Shown: piece by piece, positions 56,033-64,000 of the stretch
How the letters are laid out: each line of letters begins with the position of its first letter
Position numbering within the stretch: position 1 is the stretch's first letter
NCBI GenBank assembly: GCA_963853835.1
Contig: OY970828.1
Span: 59,822,861 to 59,886,860 of the forward strand
Length of the DNA: 64,000 bases
Source of the DNA: Calendula officinalis
Taxonomy: Eukaryota; Streptophyta; Magnoliopsida; Asterales; Asteraceae
Reading direction: 5' to 3'
Notes under the pieces: generated by a model
Database searches by the model: none
What the model was told of the DNA's origin: nothing
Seen by the model: only the letters and a program-made list of their open reading frames with translations
Program-made: the position numbers and the translations under genes

Positions 56033-56480
56033 TGTTGGAATATAAATGATCTACTACTGAAGATTGAATTACTACTGAAGAAAGGAAGTTACTACTGATC
56101 TCGAAGTTACTACTGCTAAAGGCAAAATACTACTGACGATCTGATTTACTACTGATGAGCGTATCTGGAACAGATCAAGTCCGAAATTCGAGTAGAGTTA
56201 GTTATAGAATGTAAATCTTTATGTAATTCAATTGTAATCGATTCCTAGAATAACTAGGTTAATAATTTAGGCTTCAAGGACTATTATATATATTTCCTTA
56301 TGAATTGTAAACATACGTGTATTGATCGAACAAATTAATACATTGAAGCTTTTTGTGATAAACTGTGTTCTTCGTTTTATCGTTCTTAATATAAATAACA
56401 CAAGTGTTGATCCGCTGCAACTTCTTGTTGTTAGTAGATCTGAGTTTATAATAACTTGTTTAGGTTATTCGATCCTGACA
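56033..56480 (+). repeat. 3' LTR of element A
   Basis: 448 bp, without the 274-bp duplication step of the 5' LTR and without 23 bases (around ATTCAATTACAGTTTACATT) present there. It opens with the TACTACTG cluster and ends CCTGACA before the target duplication TTCAC. Confidence 0.92.
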
Positions 56481-56627
56481 TTCACTCTAGTTAGTATTTT
56501 ACTAGACCAAGAGAGTTGTTGAAGTTAGTCCTTGCGGGTGTATAATGACCCGTACCAAAGAAACTCGGGGTTAGAGTATTCCTAATATAATTTTCACTTT
56601 TTGAGGTATAAGCGGTGTATCAGTAAG

Positions 56628-56932
56628 CCTGTGCACGGTCCAAGAACCGGACCGAACCCGACTAGACTAGACCGACCAGGACCGAGAACCGAAAACTTTT
56701 TTTTTTGGCAGACCAAGGACCGAACCGATGATGTTCGGAACCGAACCAGACCAAGAACCGGCTGGAACCGAACCGAGAACCGAGGTAATTTCTTCGACTT
56801 TTTTTTGGGTTTTCTCGGTTTTAACCGAACCGGTTGGAACCGAGAACCGTTTTTTCATAAAAATTTGAACCGAGAACCGAACCGAGGTCTGGTTCTGTGG
56901 TCCTGATCGGTTCTTAGTCCAATTTGCACAGG
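56628..56932. mobile_element. MITE rich in GAACCG/CGGTTC repeats
   Basis: The outer ends CCTGTGCA and TGCACAGG are inverted. The interior is made of ACCGAACC words, which give spurious ORFs on both strands. It resembles the hAT MITEs in composition, but no 8-bp duplication could be confirmed. Confidence 0.5.
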
Positions 56933-57107
56933 TCTAGTGGTATGAATCTATCTATTGGTTGTATAATCTATCTACAAAAAATGTCATGGTAACTGGTGGT
57001 GCATATGGTGGAAGAGAAACAACATATTCAATTTACATAATTGTAACTAAAAGTGGCACTATATATTATCTCTCATTTTGCGTGTATTCAACTAGTGATA
57101 TTAATAT

Positions 57108-57775
57108 TAGGGGTGAGCATAAAAACCGAAAAATCGAATCGAAACCGAAAAATCCGAAAAAACCGAACCGAAAAAACCGAAACATTTGAAAAACCGATAT
57201 TAACGGTTTTGATTTTTGAAAAACCCGAATGTTTGGGGCGGTTTTCAGGGGCATATGAAAAATCAAACCGAAAAACCCGCCCCGCTCCGTCATTATATAC
57301 ATACTTTAAGTTTTATAAAATTATTCCTATATTTTTAAAAGATTTAATATAGATTCGTTTGCAAAAGGAAAGCAAGTATGCAATTAAAACTTCTATGGAT
57401 GAAGACATGGACTAAGAGTGCTGCGAAAGATTGTTTAATGTTATTCTATTATTAATCTTATTCAAATTATGTTAGTTGAATTTATAAATACATTATATTA
57501 AACTTACTAGTTTTTTATTTATAACGAAATCAGTTAAGGTTTTGGAATCTGAATCATAATATTAATTTTTAAGGTAACAAATTAGTAAATTTAAAGGAAA
57601 CTAAAAAACCGAAAAAAACCCGAAACCGAACCGAAAAACCTGAAAAAACTGAAACCGAAAAAACCGAAACCGAAAAACCCGAAACCGAATGAGGTGTAAT
57701 TCTTGAAACTCGAACTTATAAGGCGGGGTTTGTTTTAGTTAAAAACTGCCCCAAACCGTCAAATGCTCACCCCTA
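57108..57775. mobile_element. hAT-type MITE
   Basis: Terminal inverted repeats TAGGGGTGAGCAT and ATGCTCACCCCTA are perfect and enclosed by a perfect 8-bp duplication ATTAATAT (57100-57107 and 57776-57783). The interior has AAAACCGAAA-type simple repeats at both ends. The termini match those of the MITE at 12615. Confidence 0.88.
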
Positions 57776-57783
57776 ATTAATAT

Positions 57784-58100
57784 TACTACGTTTGTCAAGT
57801 AGATGAATAGTGTCAATGCCTATCACAATTCTACACGTAGCTTCTCAATTTACCCTCATATATTTTCACAACACCCCTCTAATTGTGTCCCTTTCTCCAG
57901 CCGTGCCTATTATTTTCATTTTCTTTTAAGATACGTTATTTATTTTAGTTCAATACTAAAACGGTCTTTACAATTTTTTATGTTTAATTTTTTTTCATCG
58001 TCTAAATCTTTTAGATAACAGAATCAAAATTGTTCAAACAAAAAAACTAAAAATTCTTTTAGCGATTAATTAGTGGAGTACTTAATAATTAGGTTACCAT
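57784..58100. other. Intergenic DNA, no gene seen
   Basis: AT-rich, with only one short fortuitous ORF. Confidence 0.4.
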
Positions 58101-58260
58101 AGTGATATTTAGTTATTCCCGTATCATATGTAGGATACACATTATATTCGTTAGGTCAAAGTTTCCGTATTTAGGATACACACCATACCGTAAGGTCAAA
58201 GTTTATACAATATGCATATTCGTAGGATACACCATACCGTTATGTCAATTTTTACCATAA
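58101..58260. repeat. Degenerate tandem repeats
   Basis: Three related units of about 50 bp share TAGGATACAC, CATACCGT and GGTCAAAGTTT. Function unknown. Confidence 0.6.
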
Positions 58261-58734
58261 AGTTTTCAGATTGACATGACTAGCACACACTCTTATACAA
58301 AGTAAAACTAACGAACAACATAATAACCAAGGATAAAAACAATTTGGATACAATCAACATATAATAACACAAGTCATGAATATAGCTAAACATTGTCAAC
58401 TTAAACATACAATGATTTAAACTATCTTTTAATCGTCGTATGAAAATCTTCACAGCATCACGCGAAGGACCTGCTACTAGTTTTTAACATAATATATTAT
58501 GTTAGCGATCATCACAACCCTATACATTTCGTTTTGTCGTCCAATTAAAATTGTTGTTTTTTACCCTTCATCCAACCTAGTTAATAATTTAGAGTACAAT
58601 GGAAACACCGTTATCAATTTACGGCTTTTGTATGTGCTCTAGGGGATACCTTAATTAACGGTTGAATGAACCAAAAGCTTATTATTTTATTTTGTTTTGC
58701 ATTTTGTCAGTTTTACTTTTGCAATAATAAAGGA
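58261..58734. other. Intergenic DNA, no gene seen
   Basis: Non-coding, without repeats that could be recognised. Confidence 0.4.
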
Positions 58735-58925
58735 AGAAAGTATTCTATGAAATTATGGGATATCTTTACTTTTATTTTTAAATATTATTAATCATATTTT
58801 ATTAAAAAAATGTAAGATTCATTCCTCACTAACCATCCAATTAATCTAATCTAAATCTTAATATAATATTTTTGCCTCAAAAAATTGAAACCAACTATGT
58901 ATCACTTATTTTGAATCGGAGATCA
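58735..58925. mobile_element. Degenerate Stowaway-type MITE
   Basis: The right end, ATGTATCACTTATTTTGAATCGGAG, and the interior CTAACCATCCAATTAATC and TTTTTGCCTCAAAAA match, in inverse orientation, the MITEs at 2273 and 18208. The left end is eroded. Confidence 0.6.
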
Positions 58926-59220
58926 TGCATATGATGATTTAAATAACTATCGATTAACATTATATACTAAAATCAATACTAGTCAATGGAAGAATCGTTT
59001 TATTACCTATATATCATGCACTTCCAAAGGTGCGGGAGTGGTGGCAGATTAATTAATGGTTATTTACATTGATTTTCCACTAAAGAGAACAAACATTTCC
59101 AAATTAACACCACATGGTTTCATTGATCATAATAACGGTTAAGATTATATGTTGTATTACATTAATACGTTGTTTACATGTTCATTTGTTTGACTTAGGA
59201 CTACGAATATAAAATATAAG
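58926..59220. other. Intergenic DNA, no gene seen
   Basis: AT-rich spacer. Confidence 0.4.
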
Positions 59221-59371
59221 GGTAATGATATTTAGTCCTATCATTTGGTCATACTCGTTAGATAATTAATGGATAATATTAAAAGAGAGAAATAGTAGAT
59301 TACACATGTCATCATATCAAGTGAGTAGAATTATGAGTGTGACCAAATGTTATGACTGAATATCATTTCTG
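59221..59371. mobile_element. Small MITE (ATGATATTTAGTC ends), copy 2
   Basis: Inverted ends GGTAATGATATTTAGTC and GACTGAATATCATTTCT. It is related to 13193-13372. Confidence 0.6.
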
Positions 59372-60725
59372 AAAATATAAAGATTCAATATTTTAAAACC
59401 GGTCTTTTCATTAAACAAGTTAATGTTCATGTGTTGCTAGGTGATTGAATCTGATGACAATCGGTTAAAATCGGATGATAATAATGTTAAGTATTTATGA
59501 CATTGATAATTATTTAAATGGTGTACAAATGTCAAAATTGGTTAATTACAATATTTATACCATAAAAATTGAAATTTTTTTAAAACTTATACTGCAACTA
59601 AATTTATTATTTTTAAATTTTATTAAATATATATATACATCATGTGTGTATTGTACGTATTTATCTAATATATTTAGAAAAATCGTTTTTTTTTTGTGCA
59701 TTTCGATCAGTCGGTTCTGCCGGGATTTTATGTCCAATCGATCAGTTCCGGCCGAGATATAATCATAGATTTTACCGGCTCATTCCAACCGTCCACCTTT
59801 CCGTTTTCCGGTTTGACTATTCAATCGGGATTTTTAAACATTGTAAAGATTATGAGGTGGTTTGTTGTTACTTGTCTTGTTGAATGTTTACTCCATGATG
59901 TACAATTCAATTTTGGTAAGGTACAAATTAAATCCGGCCCATTCATTTAATCAAATAAAATGTATATTCATGCACCTAAGAGACATTATAAAAGAGATGA
60001 TTTATGTACAACACATTCAAATAAAATGTATATTCATGCACCGAGAGACACTAACTTTGTTTGAAAGGCATGATTTATGTGCCACACATTTTATTTCATA
60101 CATCATAACTAATGTATGATATGTTTCATTTAATAGTGATTTCTCTAAGGGGAAACTAGTAACATCAAACACATTCTTAAAACAAAAGATTAGAAGCAAG
60201 CTTGGGATTTGCTATCCGGTCAAGCCAATTCTTCGCAAACACATTATCACTGAAATGAGATGATATCGTCACAACAAAACTATTTTCCTCACTACATTGT
60301 GCATGCTTTAAAACTACAAATATATTAAAACGTAGGTGCTGGTTAGATAAGTTTTTATGGTGTAAAAATTACTTTCAATTAAAAAACATATATTTATGTA
60401 TGGCAAACGATAACTTATCTTGACAAAAAAAAAAATCCAAATGTTTATAAATCAAAATCGTTTAGACATGACAAACAAGAAAGACAATGCAAATATTTTC
60501 ATTTAGCTTTTGAACAGATATTTCTGAAATTTGTTAAATTTGTCTACCAGGTAGACAATGAACCCGTTGTACATCTGTTTTATGTACTTAAACTATAATA
60601 TATGTCCGGCCGCACTCTAAACATTCGCACAAAACAACCAGAAATGTCATACTAAAATGTATTTTTTAAAAACTAAACTAATTAAACAGTTATTTATTAA
60701 TTAAATAAATTACTACGGAAATTCT
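59372..60725. other. Intergenic DNA upstream of the fourth PMEI gene
   Basis: No gene is seen. It contains a direct repeat: AAATAAAATGTATATTCATG with its flanks occurs near 59954 and 60019. The promoter of the gene at 60790 must lie in its right part. Confidence 0.5.
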
Positions 60726-60726
60726 C

Positions 60727-60735
60727 TATAAATTT
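60727..60735 (+). promoter_or_regulatory. TATA box of the fourth PMEI gene
   Basis: TATAAATTT, 63 bp before the ATG, implying a short leader of about 30 bases. Confidence 0.7.
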
Positions 60736-60789
60736 CGAAACAAGTTTCTCAACTTCATCATCACGAGCTCATAACCCAAACAAACAGCA

Positions 60790-61380
60790 ATGGAACAAAC
60801 CAAACTCTTCTCACTTTTCTTCCTCACATGTATCGTCATTGTGATGGCGGCAGCTCCGGTGACCTCAACCACCACCACCAACACCACCTACACCAATTTT
60901 GTGAAAACCTCATGCAACGCCACCACGTACCCATCTGTCTGTCTAACCTCCCTCCTCCCATACGCCAAAGCAGTCAAGTCGAACCCCCTTAGACTGGTCA
61001 AACAAGCCCTCTCCGCCACCCTCAAATCCTCCACCGCCGCACGCTCCACCGTCTCCAAACTAGCCAAGGCCAAGAACATCACCAAAGGCGACGCTGCAGT
61101 CATCAAAGACTGCATTGAAGATATTGAGGACTCCATTGGTGAAATTAAGGACTCGCTGAAAGCAATCTCGACCCTTAAATCTTCTGCCGACAAGAAGTTT
61201 GTGATCTCCAATGCGCAGACTTGGACCAGTGCCGCCATCACGGACGAGTACTCCTGCACTGATGGACTTTCCAATGAAGAGGTAACTCCGGCGGTGATGA
61301 AGAAGATTAGAAGTAGTATTGTGGGTATTGCGAGGATGAGTAGCAATGCTTTGTACCTCATCAATCACCTCGACGTTTGA
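60790..61380 (+). CDS. Plant invertase/pectin methylesterase inhibitor (diverged copy)
   Basis: An intron-less 196-aa PMEI-family protein on the opposite strand from the tandem trio, and clearly more distant from it. A cleavable signal peptide is likely (FSLFFLTCIVIVMAAAPVTS). The four family cysteines are at 42, 51, 108 and 156, and SSNALYLINHL closes the fourth helix of the fold. The coding part is GC-rich and uses different codons from the tandem copies. It resembles the plant 21 kDa protein / PMEI9-like subgroup. The expected role is binding pectin methylesterase in the apoplast and so limiting wall de-esterification. An invertase target cannot be excluded. A TATA box and a short leader support this start. 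Confidence 0.93.
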   Translation: MEQTKLFSLFFLTCIVIVMAAAPVTSTTTTNTTYTNFVKTSCNATTYPSVCLTSLLPYAKAVKSNPLRLVKQALSATLKSSTAARSTVSKLAKAKNITKGDAAVIKDCIEDIEDSIGEIKDSLKAISTLKSSADKKFVISNAQTWTSAAITDEYSCTDGLSNEEVTPAVMKKIRSSIVGIARMSSNALYLINHLDV

Positions 61381-61731
61381 AACATTTTATAATTGCAACG
61401 ATTTTTCTTCGCTGTGTAACTATCGAGTTTTTGTTTAGTACGGAGTATAATTATCTACTTCTTGAGGATCATTTGTAAACCTTAATTTCTTTATTACGTA
61501 CGTACGTGTAACATAAAATAAGAGTTTTTCAATTCTACTGATCATATCTTGTTGGTTATTCAACGAACGATATGCAAGATTTAAGTGCTTTTTTTTTTCT
61601 TTTTGATGGTAGAGATCGATGTATATATGAAGAAGAAAAAGCTACAAGAAGCTATAAATTAATGGGTGTCCAAATGGTTGACCCTTCGACCCAACCGACC
61701 CGAACCCAATTACGCCTAGTTGGGTCGGGTA
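61381..61731. other. 3' flank of the fourth PMEI gene
   Basis: Untranslated region, with possible polyadenylation signals (ATAAAATAAG near 61512), then spacer up to the CACTA element. Confidence 0.45.
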
Positions 61732-62430
61732 CACTACTACAATTAAGGGTCTTTTGTAACACCATAATTCATTACAAAAAAGCCAAAATCCGTTACAATA
61801 GGTCTATTGTAACACCATTTGGACCATTACATTCGCTGTCATTACAATAGGTCTATTGTAACGCTTTTATAACAGTTGCAGGGCTATTGTAACGCCTTTG
61901 TAACACTATTTTACCCACCCAATGTGCCGTTACAATAGGTTTTTTTTACCGTTATAATAGGTCTATTGTAACGCCATTGTCAAGTGTAACACCAACATGC
62001 CTATTGTAACATGATACGAACCGGTAATTCAAGACAACTAATCGAATGCTTTATTGATAATCCTGGAATTGGAGAACCAGGTTTCTCCCTAAGAACAATG
62101 AAAGACAAAATAATACTTAAACAATGACCAAATTCTCAATGACCAAAACGAAAGACCTGATCTATGTTTATATAGACTCGGCTCCTAACCCTAACCTAAT
62201 CCTAACAGGAAACGAATTCAAAAAATAAAGGGATAAGCATTCGACATTTAAATATTATCTATTTGATAATGATACTTATCTAATTTTAATTAATTAGGAT
62301 CGTATCATTACTCCGCCCCCGAAAAACACCTTGTCCTCAAGGTGTGTAACTTCTACGATCTTGATTCCGGGATCCCATGTCTTGACTTGTAGATCCATCT
62401 TTCGTGGATGAGAGTAATACCGCAAAACAG

Positions 62431-62868
62431 TCACAAACACATGTTGGTAGCATTGGCAGATATGGGCTGTTTTGTGATACGATGCTTCCTTAGTAAAAAA
62501 AACATATCAAAAGAGTCACCGGCCCAAATTGGAACTGGAAAACTTTGCGAGTTGAATTCAAGGCCAGAAACACTCATGTACACCTCGGTTGACTGATGTT
62601 GTGGCTGTACGATTGGTGGCGGTGGTATTGTGACTGCTGCCCTTGGCGGAGGAATGGTGGTCGTGTCTGCTGCCACAATTTTTGGTGCTAAAACAGAGGT
62701 CGACACATGTTGTTGCTGTGACGGTTGTGTTGACTTTATCATGTTATTCAGTAGGTCCCTAAGTTCTTCGTAACCGTTCATAAGTTCCTCGTGACGCCGT
62801 CGTTCATCTGCCCTAAAATCCATAATCAATTTTTCAAGCTTATCAAGCGTTTCACCCCTAAAATCCAT
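62431..62868 (-). CDS. Truncated Gag-like ORF of the Ty3-derived element
   Basis: 145 codons from the first ATG (62866-62868). The N-terminus is a charged coiled-coil (RRRHEELMNGYEELRDLL) and the middle is Pro/Thr/Val-rich (IPPPRAAVTIPPPP). The rest resembles the start of a gypsy-type Gag (PVPIWAGDSFDMFFL) and then stops. It is probably only a remnant of gag. Whether it is translated is unknown. Confidence 0.55.
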   Translation of the reverse strand: MDFRGETLDKLEKLIMDFRADERRRHEELMNGYEELRDLLNNMIKSTQPSQQQHVSTSVLAPKIVAADTTTIPPPRAAVTIPPPPIVQPQHQSTEVYMSVSGLEFNSQSFPVPIWAGDSFDMFFLLRKHRITKQPISANATNMCL

Positions 62869-62877
62869 AATCAATTT

Positions 62878-62957
62878 TGAACAGTAACGGCCGGATGAAC
62901 AGTAACGCCGGATGAACAGTACCGCCCGATGAACAGTGTCGCCGGATGAACAGTACC
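62878..62957. repeat. Tandem GATGAACAGTA repeats
   Basis: About five units of 18-20 bp with the core CCGGATGAACAGTAACG lie between primer site and gag of the Ty3-derived element. They could be a packaging or dimerisation signal. Confidence 0.6.
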
Positions 62958-63305
62958 TTTTTTTTTTTTTTTAGATCCAGAACCGAACAGCTCTGATACC
63001 AATTTGATACGGACCGGTAATTCAAGACAACTAATCGAATGCTTTATTGATAATCCTGGAATTGGAGAACCAGGTTTCTCCCTAAGAACAATGAAAGACA
63101 AAATAATACTTAAACAATGACCAAATTCTCAATGACCAAAACGAAAGACCTGATCTATGTTTATATAGACTCGGCTCCTAACCCTAACCTAATCCTAACA
63201 GGAAACGAATTCAAAAAATAAAGGGATAAGCATTCGACATTTAAATATTATCTATTTGATAATGATACTTATCTAATTTTAATTAATTAGGATCGTATCA
63301 TAACA

Positions 63306-63616
63306 CCATTGGAAAATGTAATACCAATCTACCTATTGTAACGCCATTAGTAATTGTAACACCAATACGCCTATTGTAACACTCATTGGCAAATGTAACA
63401 CCAATCTACCTATTGTAACGCCATTGAAAATTGTAACATCAACTTTGTAATCAACCTATCCTAACGTCATATATAAATATAAAATAATAGAACAAAGATC
63501 TACGTAAACACATTAATATCCAAATAAGATTTGATATTAGAATCAAATTCTTTACAATAATATGTTCAACTATTTAACAAATTCAAAATATTCAAATCGG
63601 TAAAATTACAAGTTGT
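63306..63616. repeat. CACTA subterminal repeats and 3' untranslated DNA
   Basis: Continues the TTGTAAC-type repeats to about 63440, then AT-rich sequence to the stop codon of the minus-strand gene. Confidence 0.55.
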
Positions 63617-64000
63617 TCAAAAAACATGACAAAAAGCACTACAAGTCGGAAATCCCATAGCTAGATCATGTCCTCTTGCCTGCAAAACATTCAATATAAA
63701 CAGTTATAATTTAGCAAGACCCGTATTTCCTTATTAATCAAGGGCAAATAAGATATATTACTTGAAATTTTAAAACGTGTGAATTCAAGAAGTTCATGCC
63801 TTGCGTATAAGATCCTTCATGAGTGTACTGCAAATTGTTATTTTCAATTGAGAAATTAATTAAATGTAAAAACTTTAATAATAATACAAAAAACAATAAT
63901 TTTGCTAACCTGTGCATTTGGAACAAGCTGAGATCCAACTGTATCTTTTTTGCCAGATCCATCTCCACCCTTAGCAGATCCATCTCCACTTCAGTTAAAG
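63617..64000 (-). CDS. Last three exons of a gene inside the CACTA element
   Basis: Minus-strand exons 63910-64000 (incomplete), 63762-63827 (66 bp) and 63617-63679 (63 bp with TGA) have GT donors, AG acceptors (TTTGCAG twice) and all join in phase 0. Readable peptides are Gly/Asp/Lys-rich (KGGDGSGKKDTVGSQLVPNA), then YTHEGSYTQGMNFLNSHVLK, then ARGHDLAMGFPTCSAFCHVF. The location suggests a CACTA-encoded protein, such as a transposase-associated product, but I do not recognise the family. The upstream part is outside the window. Confidence 0.5.

Larger units (their letters stand above)
19622..56480 (+). mobile_element. Element A: Sirevirus-type Ty1/copia retrotransposon, host of the nest
   Basis: A starts TGTTGG and ends CCTGACA, with a perfect target duplication TTCAC (19617-19621 and 56481-56485). 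It spans 36.9 kb only because D (in gag) and B with C inside (in pol) were inserted. Without them and their duplications it is about 11.2 kb. Order: LTR, primer site, gag with two CCHC knuckles, pol in another frame, spacer with a TATA box, third gene, polypurine tract, LTR. A large Gag, a gene after pol and AGGGGGAGA tracts are features of the Sirevirus (SIRE/Maximus) lineage. Pol has several frameshifts, so A is dead. By eye the LTRs differ at about six positions plus indels, more than in the inserted elements. Confidence 0.92.
62012..63300 (-). mobile_element. Non-autonomous Ty3/gypsy-derived LTR element
   Basis: 1289 bp with 296-bp LTRs (62012-62307 and 63005-63300) that differ at one position by eye, and a perfect target duplication TAACA (62007-62011 and 63301-63305). 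The minus strand after the 5' LTR has primer site TTGGTATCAGAGC. Just before the 3' LTR it encodes TLEDKVFFGGGVM, the characteristic C-terminal end of a Ty3/gypsy polyprotein, next to the polypurine tract CGGGGGCGGAG. Everything between the start of gag and the end of pol has been deleted. Confidence 0.88.
61732..64000. mobile_element. One end of a CACTA (En/Spm) DNA transposon
   Basis: It begins CACTACTACAATTAAGGGTC, a typical CACTA terminus. Many degenerate subterminal repeats follow (CTATTGTAACGCCATTG and TTGTAACACCAAT, in both orientations) over 61750-62010 and 63300-63440, the usual transposase-binding zone. The element is interrupted by a retroelement at 62012-63300 and continues beyond the window. 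Exons at 63617-64000 are probably its gene or a captured one. Confidence 0.75.

Overview
The window is nuclear DNA of a flowering plant: AT-rich, with short intron-less plant genes, GT-AG introns, TATAAAT promoters and several classes of plant transposon. The element families and the pectin-methylesterase-inhibitor array fit a eudicot, perhaps a member of the daisy family, but the species cannot be read from the sequence. Only four ordinary host genes look intact, all of the plant invertase/pectin methylesterase inhibitor (PMEI) family. Almost everything else is mobile DNA or its debris.

Left part (1-19,616). Three closely related PMEI genes lie in tandem on the minus strand (2855-3448, 10707-11288, 14585-15151), each with a TATA box about 85-95 bp before its ATG. 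The spacers are copies of each other and carry small elements: hAT-type MITEs with 8-bp target duplications, a Mutator-like element with a GC-rich internal ORF, two Stowaway-type MITEs, a fold-back element, and a SINE whose empty site survives in the neighbouring paralogous copy. Between PMEI copies 1 and 2 lies a gag-only LTR retroelement (about 5745-10006, minus) whose leader is interrupted by six small exons of a leucine-rich-repeat receptor gene, flanked by direct repeats.

Centre (19,622-56,480). This is a four-element nest of Ty1/copia retrotransposons, every junction supported by a 5-bp target duplication. Element A (19622-56480, plus; about 11.2 kb without its passengers) is a Sirevirus-type element. 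Element D (21026-28954, minus) lies in A's gag, has two apparently identical 660-bp LTRs and an uninterrupted 1335-codon polyprotein. Element B (31184-48870, minus) lies in A's pol, and element C (34923-46388, plus, about 11.5 kb, also Sirevirus-type) lies in B's integrase. A is oldest and C is younger than B. D is independent of B and C and looks youngest.

A and C each carry a third gene after pol. Both third genes are preceded by a TATAAATA box and a plant-like leader. The one in C has a well-formed 688-bp GT-AG intron whose removal gives one open frame of 1069 codons. Each element is also full of its own short word (TACTACTGA in A, GATACTGAG/CTCAGTATC in C), clustered upstream of both the LTR promoter and the internal third-gene promoter. 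This two-promoter, motif-marked arrangement is the most unusual biology in the window.

Right part (56,481-64,000). More MITEs are followed by a fourth, diverged PMEI gene (60790-61380, plus) and then by one end of a CACTA transposon running off the window. The CACTA end contains a 1.29-kb non-autonomous Ty3-type retroelement with a 5-bp duplication, and three small phase-0 exons on the minus strand.
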